In this document: one piece after another, positions 1 through 11,357 of the stretch
How the letters are laid out: every line of letters starts with the position of its first letter
Numbering within the stretch: the stretch's first letter is position 1
From: Biscogniauxia marginata
Lineage: Eukaryota; Ascomycota; Sordariomycetes; Xylariales; Xylariaceae
Direction of reading: 5' to 3'
Length of the DNA stretch: 64,000 nucleotides
Assembly: GCA_022695795.1 (NCBI GenBank)
Contig: MU404084.1
Coordinates: forward strand, 124,001 to 188,000
Position numbers and translations under genes: made by a program
Notes under the pieces: generated by a model
What the model was told of the DNA's origin: nothing
Databases searched by the model: none
The model's input: the letters and a program-made list of their open reading frames with translations, nothing else

Positions 1-622
1 TCTCTTCGCTACCATCCTCCGCCTCGCGGAGCTGGCCTTCGCCGCCATCGTCGCCGGCATCAACGGCGAGTACCTCCACCTCGTCCGGCGCACCTCCAGC
101 TGGTCCCAGGGCCGTTTCATCTATGCCGAGGTGGTTGCCGGCATCTCTCTGTTCCTCTCCCTCATCTGGCTCATCCCCTTCTCCTCGAGCTTCATCCACT
201 GGCCCATCGACCTGATCGTCTCCATCTGCTGGTTCATCGCCTTTGGCCTGCTGGAAAATGTAAGTTCTCCACGCCCTCTAACCAACTAACCAACCAACCA
301 ACCAACCAACGCCCCCTTTCCCCCCTTTCTCCCCTTTAATCCCAATCCTAGCCCGAGAGGTAATACGTGAAGACGCTGACAGCTTATCCCCTCTACGTAG
401 TATCTTGATGATACATTGAACGGCGCCTGTGGTTATGTTTTCAACTGGAGCGGTGTCAGCTTCTACGGCAGCGACCAGTGTGGCAAGTGGAAGGCCGTCC
501 TCGCGTTCGCCTTCCTGTCCGCTATCTGTTGGCTCGTCTCGTCGATCATCGGGTTCTTGTGGGTACGCGACCGCGAGACTCGCCACTACCGCCGCCGCAC
601 TTGGGGCCGCTCGCGCGTCTAA
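1..622 (+). CDS. MARVEL-domain integral membrane protein, 3' part (5' end outside window)
   Basis: The reading frame enters from the left edge (frame 2). Exon 2–259 ends at a GTAAGT donor (260). The intron is 260–400, with GCTGAC near its 3' side and a TACGTAG acceptor. The second coding exon is 401–622, phase 0, ending TAA. The visible part (about 158 residues) has three hydrophobic segments: one around the start (LAELAFAAIVAGI), one around VVAGISLFLSLIWLIPF followed closely by IDLIVSICWFIAFGLLEN, and a last one, VLAFAFLSAICWLVSSIIGFLWV. A Cys-containing loop (CGYVFNW…CGKWKAV) precedes the last segment and the tail is Arg-rich and basic. The order of TM segments, the Cys loop before 'WKA' and the basic cytosolic tail match fungal MARVEL proteins (PF01284, Nce102-like relatives). 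Members organise plasma-membrane domains or vesicle traffic; the exact role of this one is unknown. The N-terminal TM segment must lie upstream of the window. Confidence 0.75.
282..310. repeat. (CCAA)n microsatellite inside the MARVEL-gene intron
   Basis: About seven near-perfect CCAA units lie directly after the 5' splice site of the intron at 260–400. They do not overlap coding sequence. Confidence 0.8.
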
Positions 623-2631
623 GCGAAATGCCCTACCTATCCATCTACCCATCTACCCTGCAATGCGCAGACTCTAGAAAACACGGATACTGTTGGAATA
701 GGGGGTTACCGTCTCTATCTTGATCGGGGCTGAAACTAGTCAGGATGAGATGAAAATTTCGCATCCTATCCCCCTACTAGGTCCTTTACAGCCCGCAAGC
801 GCTTACTGATTCAGCTTTGTGAGATGCGAATGAAGTTTTATTCTATCGCTGCTGTCGGGCATAGCTTGCCTCTAATGATTCTGGCCATGGCTTATGATCA
901 CGGCGTGCTTTGGATTTGTCTTGAGATACCACTTGTCTTCTAGCTGGTGCTTACGGCGGTTATAGGAACATGTAATGGCTAATTTTGTTAAAAGAAGACC
1001 AAAACAATATATGATACCCTTGAGGGAGAACAAAAATCTATTGCACTTTTCCAAGTTTTGGTATCATGTTTCGGTACGGGTCAAGCACTGCGTGTCGTTT
1101 AGAGAATGAGGTCTAAACTGTGATTAATGCTACGTTCACTAGTCGTGCCTCATCAATCTCTTTCCCTGGAGGCCTCCTTCGATGATCAAGGTTTCCTATT
1201 GATAGTATTTTGATATGCTGTGTCAAGCTAGCAACTACCCCTGCTGCCAGACTGGTCACCAACAAAGAGGAGCGTTAGGTAATAAACGATTTATCTTTCG
1301 AGATTATAGGACTGCCACTACAGTTGCCGATATATGACGCACATATCAAGCAAGAAATCGAGATGCACAGCCCTTGATTTGTTTCATGCCAGGCCTCCGT
1401 CAGCCTCCCAGGTGACGGGATGCTCCATGGAGATCTGCCTCTTATGTGGGCCGGGACAAAGCTACGCGTAGGTTTTCATACAACTTAGAGCTCGTGTACC
1501 TTGCATTCGTTTGCAGATATGATGGGAAAGTAAATCTGACAAAACAGGTCGGCGGGAGGCTACAGGCCTTTTCTTTGTGTCCCCAGCTTCTCATTGGATC
1601 ATGCCGGGGTTGAGGTGAACTTGGATCGGGAGAAAGAGAAAAGTCTATGACAGCATCGGAGGTCCGTTACCGTACAGCACCCCAAGGCGCTTAACGCCAC
1701 AGCGTCACTAGCCACGCACCACCAAGTCTTCCACCAATGGAACCTTCGATTCCAATTGGATGTCTGAGGTAAGGTGATTTGCCCCGCCACAGCGATCGCC
1801 AAGCCAGCGGGATCTAAGCAAGTTGCTCGATTAGGAAATAATGGTGTAGCTAGGGAAGTTGACGCCACGGGAGCTTTGGTCACTATGACGCGGATAAACT
1901 CATGATACACGAACGATTGGAAGTCGCTAGGCAGGAATGCAGGCAATGGAAGGTAGGGTATATCTGAAGCAGGCTGAGCAAGCAGGTGGGCAGATTCTGA
2001 CACATTAGAACGGGACACTACATACATCACTGCCTAGGTAGAAAGAGCAAGTTGGATAATCGGCCAGTCACAGACAAGGAGCCTCCCGCCGGAGGATATA
2101 CGCCGGACCCCCTTACTACTTCAATGAGCACGCTTTGCAAGGGTAGATGCTTTCGTGCTCAGTCGATGACGAATTATTAAGTAAAAGCCGTTGCACAAGA
2201 ACTAAGGTACCTGTTTTTGTTAGCCCTGGAGCTCTAGACCAAGGTAGCTACGTAATTACAACAGATCGAGCGAGTGCATTCTGGGGGTCCTAATTGCCTC
2301 AGCCGAAAACGTGTGAGCTGAGCCTTGGTAGGTAATATACAAACACCCAATTCACTGGCATTGGCATTCAGCTAATTATGACATCAGGTTGATGAGATAC
2401 TTGCACGTCTCGGAAAGAGCAACAAACTCAGGTACACTGTCACTTGTCTCCAGGCCAGTACTTAAGAACTATCTCTCTCAGCTCTACGGAAACCATTACC
2501 GTACCTTTCTCTTCCGCATACCATACAAGAATCTGAAAAAACTTCGTATTCCTACAAACATCAACATACATCACCACGACCATACGACTTGATATACCTA
2601 AGAACCACTTCTAACTTCACGGCTATCCAAC
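623..2631. other. Intergenic, no gene supported
   Basis: This 2 kb stretch has no open frame with domain-like composition or plausible splice structure. A 143-codon minus-strand frame at 1599–2030 has random-looking composition and was rejected. The last 250 bases (CA- and CT-rich, ending CATACATCACCACGAC near 2580) look like the promoter and leader of the gene starting at 2632. Confidence 0.6.
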
Positions 2632-4033
2632 ATGTCCGGAATCGCCAACAAGGTCAAGAACGCCCTCTCGGGCAACCAGGAGTCATCCACCACTCAAGGT
2701 GCCCCCGAGGGAACCCATGGCCCTCACTCCAGCCGGACTGGCAATGCTGCCGACCCCAGAATCGATTCAGACAGAGACCACCGCGCAGCACCAGGCACCA
2801 CCACTGGAGGTACTCAACCCTACACAACCGGCGATACCTACACCCACACCGGAAACACTGGTAACACTGGTAACACAGGTCACACAGGTCACACCGGTAC
2901 TAGCGGCCTCACGAGTCACACAGGAACAACCGGGCAGACCGGCCACACCGGCACCCCTGGCTACTCCGGTACTACGGGCCACTCCGGTACCACGGGCCAC
3001 ACAGGCACCACGGGCCACACCGGCCAAACGGGTACCCCTGGGTACACGGGTACGACTGGTAATACTACCGCAGGCCCGCACCAGTCGAATGTCCTGAACA
3101 AAGCAGTAAGTTTCTGATAATATGAACTACATTAATTTTAGAATACAAGCTGACAGCTTACGTTAGGACCCACGAATCGACTCGGACCGTAGTGGACGAT
3201 ATGCCGGCAACGCTGCGGGAGATGTTGGTGGTAGCGGCCGCGAAGGTGTCGCAGGTCCGCACAGCTCCCGCGCGGCAAACGCTGCCGATCCTCGTAAGTC
3301 TACCCATCCCCTTGAAATGGGGGTTTCAGATCCTCGTAGCTGACTTCTTAACTTTCTAGGCGTGGACAGTGACAGAGATGCAAGCCGAACTGTCGGCAAC
3401 ACATACGGCAGCTCTGGCACGGCTGGCACAACTGGCGCCACCGGTCAGACAGGCAATGCTTACGGTAGCTCAACCACCGGTACCGGCTCCCACGCACACG
3501 GCACCACCGGCTCTCACCCTCAGGGTACCACTGGCTCTCACACTGCCGGTACTACTGGTTCTCACATTCAGGGTACTACTGGAACTTATAATGCCGGTTC
3601 AACTGGAACTCACAAGGGGACTTCCACTGGCGTGCCCGGAGCTACATCCGGTAACTACGGCCACAGCGGCCCGGGACCTGCTCCCCACACCGCGGGCCCG
3701 CACAAGTCCGACATGTTGAATAAGGTAGACCCACGTGTCGACTCCAATTTGGACGGTAGCAAGACTTATGGCGGAAACAAGACCTACAGTGGCGCGTCGT
3801 AAGTGAGTCACGCCCAGTGCGGTTCCCCCTAAAAGTCGTTTATTTATTGACTTGTAATCTCAAGGGACCAACATAGCAACGTCCACAAAGATCCCACCGA
3901 TGCAGCCCAGGTGCCGCCGTCAACACTGCGTAAGCACGTCGGCCATCCGTCGATTGAGCATGAAGATGACTCTCACCATCGCGAGCGCAGAAATAGCGTG
4001 AAGACAGCACAGGAATTACATCGCGGTTTGTAA
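2632..4033 (+). CDS. Hydrophilin/LEA-like repeat protein with Gly-Thr-His repeats and four DPR[IV]DS motifs
   Basis: Four exons, 402 aa: 2632–3105, 3167–3293, 3360–3798 and 3865–4033. Donors are GTAAGT at 3106, 3294 and 3799; acceptors are TTAG, CTAG and CAAG. The last intron removes an in-frame TAA at 3800–3802. If it is not spliced the protein ends at residue 347. I prefer the spliced form because the next exon stays open, in phase, with an acidic/basic His-rich tail. The protein has no signal peptide or TM segment and is very hydrophilic. Residues 70–150 are GHTGTT-type repeats, and the exon 3 part has GS-H-x-GTT repeats. The motif DPR[IV]DS[DN] occurs at about residues 41, 159, 199 and 324, each preceded by an NAA or LNK-type stretch. 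Similar Pezizomycotina proteins are often labelled 'cell surface' or stress/hydrophilin proteins. A desiccation or stress-protective role is inference from composition only. Confidence 0.75.
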
Positions 4034-4323
4034 TCATGTTCGTACGGATACTTATGGAAGGGGGGGTTCAAAAATATTGTATTGCTCAATGAGTTACGAA
4101 GAAACGGAAGATTAGGGTAGCTTTATTCTAGCAGTCTCCCACAACGATAAAAATAATATTCCTATGACCCAAACTGTCGCTTTTCGCAAGTGATAGTTCT
4201 GTCCGAAGTCGGCTTTAGCCTGAGCGAGCAGATAGAAGTGAAACATGTCAACAACAGGAAAACTCTTCAGCCAATGCTAGAAGTTTCTCGTTACCTATAT
4301 TACTCGAGTCATATATATTGCAC

Positions 4324-5398
4324 TTATTTCGTGAACACGCCCAGGATGTGCGGGACAAGGTGGAACCATTGCGTGTCTGGCGGCAGCCCGACGTCGATCT
4401 TTGTCCACGGACCGACCTCGCGCAGCGTCTTCTCCGTCGGCCGGCACAGCAGGCAGCCTCCGATGAAGTGCGGCCAGAAAATGTTGACGAATCCTGTTAG
4501 AAAGGGGGGAGTTTGAAGTGAGTTGGTCGAATTAAAATAAAGGAGAGAGGGGAAAGGAAGGGGGAGAAAACTTACGTTGATACAAGCGCATGTACCAGCT
4601 GTACTCGCATCGCACGTGCTCGAAGACGTACCACCGCCCGCCCTCCCGCAGGTACCCGTACAGCTCGCGGATGTTGCGCTCCGGGTCGGGGATGCTACAC
4701 AGGCACAGGATCGAGACGATGCAGTCGACGCTGCCCTTCTCGATTCTCCCACCACCGCCGCCCCCGCCGCCTTCCCACTTCTTATTACTACCACTACCAC
4801 TACTACCACCACCAAGGTCCTCGATCCCCACGGGCACGATCTCGTACACGTCCTCGAGCCCGGCTTCGCGCACCGCGCGCCTCAGGCTAGCGTGCTGGTC
4901 GGCGCTCGGCTCGACGCCGTAGATGCGCGTGATAACATCACCATCACCGCTATCCCTACTCGTCCTCCTCCTGGCGAACAGATCGACCCAGGTCCCGCCC
5001 CCGGCGCCGATCTCCAGCACGACGCCGGAGACGCCGGGACCCGCCGCCGAGTCGTCGACGACGCGGCCGCCGGCGACGCGGCCCTCGAGCAGCGGCGCCA
5101 CGTTGGCCTCGGCGCTGGAGCGCACCCCGGGGCCCGCGGCCGCCCAGAATCGCCCGAACCATAGGTCCCGGAACCGCCGGCGCCACGCGGACGAGAACGG
5201 GAATGGGGATCGGGATGGGGATGGGGAGGGGGAGCCGCGGAGCGTGTCGAGGAGCGCGCGCGGGGCGTACGAGAGCGAGAGAGACATGAAGACCCAGGGG
5301 CGGAGGAGCCCGAGGGTCGCGTCGCGGGTGCGGGCGTAGAGGGAGAGAGGGGGGGATGGGGAGGGGGATGATGATGGGGAGGGGGAGGTGGTAGACAT
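4324..5398 (-). CDS. SAM-dependent class I methyltransferase (Methyltransf_11, METTL7-like)
   Basis: Two exons on the minus strand, 5398–4576 and 4493–4324, joined in phase 1 across an 83-nt intron (GTAAGT … CTAACAG); 330 aa. The SAM-binding core is clear: motif I VVLEIGAGGGTW (about residues 126–137), acidic motif II YGVEPS (160–165), and the motif IV region VDCIVSILCLCSIPDPE (224–240), followed by LREGGRWYVFEH. The C-terminal part, spliced in from exon 2, has GGCLLCRPT and ends WFHLVPHILGVFTK; this layout resembles the METTL7/UbiE-like group of membrane-associated methyltransferases. Residues 1–20 are Ser/Pro repeats, residues 31–50 are hydrophobic (possible membrane anchor), and a Gly/Ser low-complexity insert with eight consecutive Gly sits at about 196–217 between the core strands. 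The substrate is unknown. The gene is convergent with the repeat protein upstream, 290 bases apart. Confidence 0.85.
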
Positions 5399-6217
5399 TG
5401 TTTGGGTTTTGAGAAAAATTAAGTGGGGCTGGGAAAATAGGGGGGAAGGGGAGGGGAAGGGGAGGGGAAGGGGGGAAATGGTTCGTGGGCTGGTTGGAAA
5501 GAGGAAGAAGGAGAGAACAGGACGAAAGGGAAAAAAGGGTCTGGCGAGTTCAGGTTATATATATAGATAGATATCTATATTACTAATATAATGTCACATA
5601 GGTCCTGGTTGGATATCGCTAACCTACCTGGTATGGAATTAGGCCGAGGGCGGGTACAGCTGATAAAGAGGAAAGCCGCCTGCTATAAAAATCCTTTCTG
5701 CGATATTTTTTTTTTTTAAATTTACTTTCGTCCCAGGTGATTTGTTAACGCCCGCCCCCCCCTTAGTGTCATACCACTTCGTAACAAGACAGGTCTTAGC
5801 CCTCGCTGATAACCAGGTAGTCCGTTGTGAGTGCCTACGTACCTTGGGTACTTGGTAAGAAAAGAGGGAAGAAGGGGAGGGAGGATCAATTTATATCATA
5901 CCTCAAGCAGCAGACCTTGTTCAGACATCACCGGGTTACTGCCTAGAGAGGTGGTATGTGAGTATATAAGCAACTTGCTAACCTAGGTTAAGTGGATATC
6001 ACCGCTACTATCAGGTACGGATAGCCATCCTAGTAACTGGTAAGCAGGTAGGGGGGATATGCCTAACGAGAGATATTTGGGGTTCTTAATGCATTTTCAA
6101 TGTGAAAAAATAGGAACGGTACTTTGGGATGAATCACAGCACAGCAGTTTACCTCATATTGTACAATTTCTTTGTTTTTTGCACACTTGTAAGTCTATAC
6201 TCCATCATTATTAGTCT
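5399..6217. promoter_or_regulatory. Intergenic: promoter/leader of the methyltransferase gene and 3' flank of the J-protein gene
   Basis: No coding frame is supported. Immediately upstream of the minus-strand start at 5398 lies a strongly strand-asymmetric tract (5400–5540, G/A on plus, so C/T on the coding strand), typical of fungal core promoters. A TATATATAGATAGATATCTATA stretch near 5556–5580 is a candidate TATA-like region. The 6160–6217 side is the 3' flank of the minus-strand J-protein gene. Confidence 0.5.
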
Positions 6218-7589
6218 CTATAGCTCGTCCTTCCCCCCGGCGCTTGGTGCAGGCTGATCCGGTCTGCCGCTGTCCTTGTGCAGGTTCACGCCGATCTTGC
6301 CCCTCCATTTCTGCCATGCCGACCAGAACTCCTTCTCCATGCCCGACTCCATCTGGTCTGGCAGCACAACGACGTATTCGACATATAGCTTCCCGAACTC
6401 ATATTTGTGGTACACGGAATCGCCTTCCTCGCTCCATATGGGCATGCCTTCGTTCTCGACCGTGTCCACGTGGCCTGGCTGCACGACTTGCCCTCGCTCG
6501 CGTCCTAGTCTGACGACGTGACCATCCAGGTGTGTGAGGTTTCGGGTCCAATCGCCCATCCAGGCCTCCCGTAGCGAGAGCACCTCTCTCCAGAAAAGGT
6601 CGTTGCCTTTCCTCCGGAAGAAGGTCCCATCCACATGGTCGGGATTCTCCGTATCCATATCGGGCTCCTTTTCGGTCAGGGTAACGATAAGATCGCCAGC
6701 AATCCAGTCCGGACTCGCGTCTGCCTCGTTCTCGTACACAAGCCGGGCATCCCTCGCTGCACCGCGGTCAATCTTCAGCGACACCGTGGTGGGCTTGCGG
6801 AGGACCCTTTCACCCTTGCAGACCGGACACTTGTGCTTGATGGTCTTACCGCGGCCACCGCAGACATCACATTGGGTCTGGACCTGCTGGTACATGCCAG
6901 GCGCCAATTGGTGCTTGATGATGCGCACACCGTGGCCATTACAGTGATGGCACGTTTCCACGACACCGTCTGAGGAGCCCGTTCCGTCGCACTCCTCGCA
7001 TATTTGTTGCTTCTCCCATTGGAACTCGGTCTCTCGGCCGTTGTAGAAGTCGCGCAGGGAAATGCCGACCTTGAGTTCAATGTTGTGGCCCCGCGGTGTT
7101 CCTCTCTGGTAATGACCACCTCCACCAAAGAAGCGGCTGAATAGGTCGAAGGGGTCGTGGTGCTGCCCGCGGCCTCCCTGGCCATGCTGCTTCAGCCCTT
7201 CATGGCCGTACTTGTCGTATATTTTTCGTGATTCCGGGTCGATTAGCGCTTCGTATGCTTCTGAAACCTCGACGAACTTGCTTTGCGCTGTATCATCACC
7301 TCTAGAACCGATGTCAGTCAAGTCGAATTGACAGCCATGGGGGATCACGAGCTAGCAGCACTCACGGGTTCTTATCCGGGTGGTACTTCTTGCTAAGTTG
7401 CCTGTAGGCCGACTTGATCTGCTTGTCGGTCGCTTGGCGATCTATGCCCAGGACCTGCAGAAGTCGGATTATCAGCACCGGGCTGTGGAACAAGGGACGT
7501 GGGAGTTATACTTTGTAGAAGTCTTCGGCACAATAGATTAGTTGCGCAAAAACACAGAGTAGCAGTAAGAATGCGCCATGGAGCAGCAT
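6218..7589 (-). CDS. scj1: ER-lumenal Hsp40 co-chaperone (Scj1/ERdj3-like DnaJ protein) with C-terminal KDEL
   Basis: Three exons on the minus strand: 7589–7512, 7454–7366 and 7301–6218 (phases 0 and 2); 416 aa. Residues 1–20 form a signal peptide ([21 protein letters not shown]). The J-domain starts at about residue 22 and carries the HPD triad at 51–53 in YHPDKNP; the intron falls directly after the HPD helix turn. A Gly/Phe-rich linker ([14 protein letters not shown]) follows. The Cys-rich zinc domain has four CxxCxG-type motifs: [24 protein letters not shown] and a last copy, CPVCKGER, that lacks the final Gly. The C-terminal substrate-binding region ends in KDEL, an ER-retrieval signal. 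The family stimulates the BiP/Kar2 ATPase in the ER lumen and helps fold or retrotranslocate secretory proteins. Both the signal peptide and KDEL argue for Scj1 rather than a mitochondrial Mdj1. The gene is divergent from prp2, sharing about 770 bases. Confidence 0.95.
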
Positions 7590-8360
7590 CTTGCCGGGGG
7601 GGGGGCGATGCGCTCAGTGGTAGCCGGTCACGAGTGCGACGTAGAAGAAGTGAAGGCAGAGTTGAGTAGAATTGGATTTAGAGAGTGACGTGCGAAGATG
7701 TCATTAGATAACAGCCCTGACAATGGGCACAGGCGACATTACAATTGGCAGAATTGGCCAGCGTGGTGGTTTTCCAGTGTAGATGTCTGCATGAAACAGG
7801 TATAGACTCGATTCAGTACGGCTCGGAGCTCTTTAACAAATAAAGCATGAGGTCAGACGTGTCAACGTGTTTAAAACTCGCGAATTGCTATAATAAGAGT
7901 TCTTTTGCGATAAGATAAGCAGTTCCCAGATTGCAGCTTTTATCAGAGAGAACCAACTGCGTCTAACTCGACTTGGCATCCAGCCTGCATCTGGTTGGTT
8001 GAAATCACCCAGCACTCGCAAACATAAGCGGGTACGGTTTTTTCTGGGGTCGCCTTGGGTAACGCCGTCAAGTCGTGGCGCTCAGAGCTTAAGTTTTCCC
8101 ACAATTACCTACTTAACCACCAGACGACAACAGTACGGGGCTTATACAAACGATAGCTACGGGATGGAAACGAAATGAATCACACGATACCAGAAGTCTA
8201 AGATACCACTGCGAAATATCTACCTGCTCTACTACCAATGCCGTTGCCTACGAAATACGTGACCTGACTACGGCCTCCTCCCTATCACGTTCGATAGCCT
8301 TGCACCCCCCAGCCCGAGGAGCCATCCTCCAACGCCCCGTCGACGAGCATAGTTGTAACC
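7590..8360. promoter_or_regulatory. Shared intergenic region between divergent scj1-like and prp2 genes
   Basis: 771 bases between two divergent ATGs. A run of nine G lies just upstream of the J-protein ATG (7596–7604). I see no additional open frame or structured element. The two promoters must lie here, but I could not identify specific factor sites with confidence. Confidence 0.6.
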
Positions 8361-11357
8361 ATGAGCAAACGATATGCGTTCGTCCCCATGGACGAGGAGA
8401 ACGAGGTCGGCCCCCAGAAAGTCGAGAAGAAATCGAAGCACCGCTCGCATCGTCCCAAATCGCATCGGCGCACCAGTCGCAGTCGCAGTCGCAGTCGCTC
8501 ACCACCGAGAGAATCCCGCAAACATACGTCGAAATCAATGAGGAAACATGGCCAGGGCGACTACGACGACCGCTGGGGCGATGAGGAGCCCGGGTCCGAA
8601 CCTGAAGTAGCACCAGAACCGGCCGAGCTCGAATTCAAGGAATCTGCCCCCAAGCGAGTAAAATTGAGCCACGACGAACGCGAGGAAGATCAAAATGGTT
8701 CTGATTCCGATACTGCGCGCGATATAGCCGAGAGAGATGCTTTTGCCAGGCGGCTGAAGGAACGCGACGAGGGAAAGTCGAAGAAAACAGAGAATAGAGG
8801 CGATAAGGAACGTCAACGCCTAGCTGAGGAACTGGCTGCGGACCGTGCCGCCATGCCCGATCTTCGTGAGCGCTCGCGACAAGATTACCTCAAGAAACGA
8901 GAAGCAGAACGATTAGCTTTGCTGCGAAAGCAGGTGGCCGAAGAGACAGCCGAGCTGCGCAGCGGGGTGCGGCTGTCCGAACGGGAAAAGGCCGAGTTCG
9001 CCAAGAACCGAGAGGTCCTACGGCTCGCCGAGGAACGCATGCGGATAGACGACCACCGGGACGGGTACTACATGCCGGAAGACTACATCACTGAGAAGGG
9101 CAAGATCGACAAGAAGCGGAAAGAAGAAGCATTATACAAACGCTACGTAGAACGAGACGAGTACGGCCAGGAGAAGTTCGTGACAGAACATGAAGAGTGG
9201 GAAAGAGAACAGACGCAGAAGGCGAAAGCCCAGATCAACAGGGCTGAAAGAGAGGACGATGGAGACTATGCGCCGGTTCTAGACCCGGAACAGTATATCC
9301 AGTGGAATCTAGGCTCGACGCTGGCTGGCGAGGGCAAGCAACTGACCCAAGAACAGAGATTTCTCGAAGCCCAGATCGAGGCTGCCGAGAAGAGGGCTTT
9401 ATCGATCCAGGAGACACGCAAGAGCCTCCCGATATACAAATATCGAGACGAGTTCATTGCTGCTATGGAGCAATACCAGATCCTCGTTCTTGTCGGAGAG
9501 ACTGGTAGTGGCAAGACCACACAATTGCCCCAATATCTTCACGAGGCCGGCTACACGAAGGACGGTCGCAAAATCGGCTGTACGCAGCCTCGAAGAGTGG
9601 CGGCTATGAGTGTAGCAGCCCGTGTGGCCGAGGAAATGGGAGTCAAAGTCGGAAACGAAGTTGGCTATTCTATCCGTTTTGAAGACTCGACTAGCGATAA
9701 GACTATCCTAAAGTACATGACCGATGGAATGTTACTACGAGAATTCATGACTGAACCTGACCTTGATGGTTATTCGGCCATAATGATCGACGAGGCCCAC
9801 GAACGGACGGTCCACACGGACATTCTCCTGGCCCTGGTAAAGGATTTAGCAAGAGAACGGCCAGATTTGAAGCTTCTCATCTCCTCGGCCACGATGAATG
9901 CGGAGAAGTTTGCTAAATATTTTGATGATGCTCCCATCTTCAACATCCCTGGACGGAGATACCCTGTCGATATCTACTATACCCCAGCGCCGGAAGCAAA
10001 CTACCTAACCGCGGCGATCACGACCGTTTTCCAGATCCATACGAGTCAAGGAAATGGCGACATCTTGGTTTTCCTGACGGGACAAGATGAAATCGAGGCG
10101 GCTGAACTGCAGCTCACCGAAACAGCGAGGAAGCTAGGAAACCGCGTGAAAGAATTGATCGTCTGTCCTATCTACGCCAATCTTCCTTCCGACCTCCAGT
10201 CCAAGATCTTTGAGCCAACCCCCCGGGGCGCTCGCAAAGTCGTACTTGCTACGAACATCGCAGAGACTAGTTTGACGATCGACGGTATCACCTTCGTGAT
10301 CGATCCAGGGTACGTCAAGGAAAACGTTTTCAATCCAGCGACGGGCATGTCGAATCTTGTCGTCGTCCCCTGTTCGCGAGCGTCTGCGAACCAGCGCAGT
10401 GGACGTGCCGGTCGTGTCGGTCCTGGCAAGTGCTTCCGGCTCTACACCAAGTACGCTTACATGAACGAAATGGACGAGTCGACTACGCCAGAAATACAAA
10501 GGACAAACCTCAATGGCGTTGTCCTAATGTTAAAATCGCTTGGCATCAATCAGCTCCTGGAGTTCGAGTTTATGGATCCGCCTCCTACAGAATCTCTCAT
10601 CGGAGCCTTGAACCAACTTTTCGCACTGCAGGCATTGAACCACAAGGGAGAACTGACGCGCGTGGGACGTCAGATGGCAGAATTCCCAACAGATCCGATG
10701 CTCGCCAAGGCTGTCCTCGCTGCGGACAAATTCAAATGTGTCGAGGAAGTACTATCGATTGTGTCGATGCTCAGCGAAGCCTCAGCCCTGTTCTTCCGAC
10801 CGAAGGACAAGAAGATCCACGCGGACAGCGCGCGCAACCGCTTCACTGTGAAAGAAGGGGGCGACCACCTGACGCTCCTGAACATCTGGAACCAGTGGGT
10901 CGACAGCGACTTCTCGCCCGTCTGGGCGCGCGAGAACTTCCTGCAGCAGCGGTCGCTGACGCGGGCGCGGGACGTGCGGGACCAGCTGACGAAGCTGTGC
11001 GACCGCGTGGAGGTGGCGCCGTCGAGCTGCGGCTCGGCCAACGTGGAGCCGATCAAGAAGGCGCTGACGGCGGGCTTCTTCCCGAACGCGGCGCGGCTGC
11101 AGCGGACGGGCGACAGCTACCGCACGGTCAAGAACAACGCGACGGTGTACATCCACCCGAGCTCGGTGCTCATGGGCGCGGACCCGCCCGAGAGGACGGT
11201 CATCTACTACGAGCTCGTGCTCACGACCAAGGAGTACATGCGCAGCTGCATGCCGATCCGGGCCCAGTGGCTCAACGAGGTCGCGCCCCACTTCCACAGG
11301 AAGAAGGACGTCGAGGAGCTCGAGCGGAGGAAGATGCCTCGGAATGTTGGGAAGTAG
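8361..11357 (+). CDS. prp2: DEAH-box RNA-dependent ATPase, spliceosomal Prp2/DHX16 (S. pombe Cdc28) orthologue
   Basis: Single uninterrupted exon, 998 aa. The N-terminal 330 residues are charged and include an RS-dipeptide run (SRSRSRSRS, about residues 40–48). The helicase core follows with motif [10 protein letters not shown] (379–387), motif II DEAH (477–480), motif III SAT (509–511), the [12 protein letters not shown] signature, and motif [10 protein letters not shown] (678–685). After it come the winged-helix/ratchet (HA2) and OB-fold regions. Length and N-terminal layout fit Prp2/DHX16 better than Prp16, Prp22 or Prp43, because there is no S1 domain and the N-terminus is short and RS-containing. 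Prp2 remodels the Bact spliceosome before the first transesterification and acts in the nucleus with the G-patch partner Spp2. Codon use changes abruptly near 10857: from there to 11336 all 160 codons end in G or C. The upstream codons are mixed. Confidence 0.95.
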   Translation: MSKRYAFVPMDEENEVGPQKVEKKSKHRSHRPKSHRRTSRSRSRSRSPPRESRKHTSKSMRKHGQGDYDDRWGDEEPGSEPEVAPEPAELEFKESAPKRVKLSHDEREEDQNGSDSDTARDIAERDAFARRLKERDEGKSKKTENRGDKERQRLAEELAADRAAMPDLRERSRQDYLKKREAERLALLRKQVAEETAELRSGVRLSEREKAEFAKNREVLRLAEERMRIDDHRDGYYMPEDYITEKGKIDKKRKEEALYKRYVERDEYGQEKFVTEHEEWEREQTQKAKAQINRAEREDDGDYAPVLDPEQYIQWNLGSTLAGEGKQLTQEQRFLEAQIEAAEKRALSIQETRKSLPIYKYRDEFIAAMEQYQILVLVGETGSGKTTQLPQYLHEAGYTKDGRKIGCTQPRRVAAMSVAARVAEEMGVKVGNEVGYSIRFEDSTSDKTILKYMTDGMLLREFMTEPDLDGYSAIMIDEAHERTVHTDILLALVKDLARERPDLKLLISSATMNAEKFAKYFDDAPIFNIPGRRYPVDIYYTPAPEANYLTAAITTVFQIHTSQGNGDILVFLTGQDEIEAAELQLTETARKLGNRVKELIVCPIYANLPSDLQSKIFEPTPRGARKVVLATNIAETSLTIDGITFVIDPGYVKENVFNPATGMSNLVVVPCSRASANQRSGRAGRVGPGKCFRLYTKYAYMNEMDESTTPEIQRTNLNGVVLMLKSLGINQLLEFEFMDPPPTESLIGALNQLFALQALNHKGELTRVGRQMAEFPTDPMLAKAVLAADKFKCVEEVLSIVSMLSEASALFFRPKDKKIHADSARNRFTVKEGGDHLTLLNIWNQWVDSDFSPVWARENFLQQRSLTRARDVRDQLTKLCDRVEVAPSSCGSANVEPIKKALTAGFFPNAARLQRTGDSYRTVKNNATVYIHPSSVLMGADPPERTVIYYELVLTTKEYMRSCMPIRAQWLNEVAPHFHRKKDVEELERRKMPRNVGK

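Noticed and set aside
1599..2030. 143-codon minus-strand frame
   Set aside because: No family resemblance, no promoter-like context and no splice continuation; probably chance.
2840..3060. Regular short repeats that could suggest a CRISPR array
   Set aside because: They are in-frame Gly-Thr-His codons of a eukaryotic gene, without spacers of equal length.
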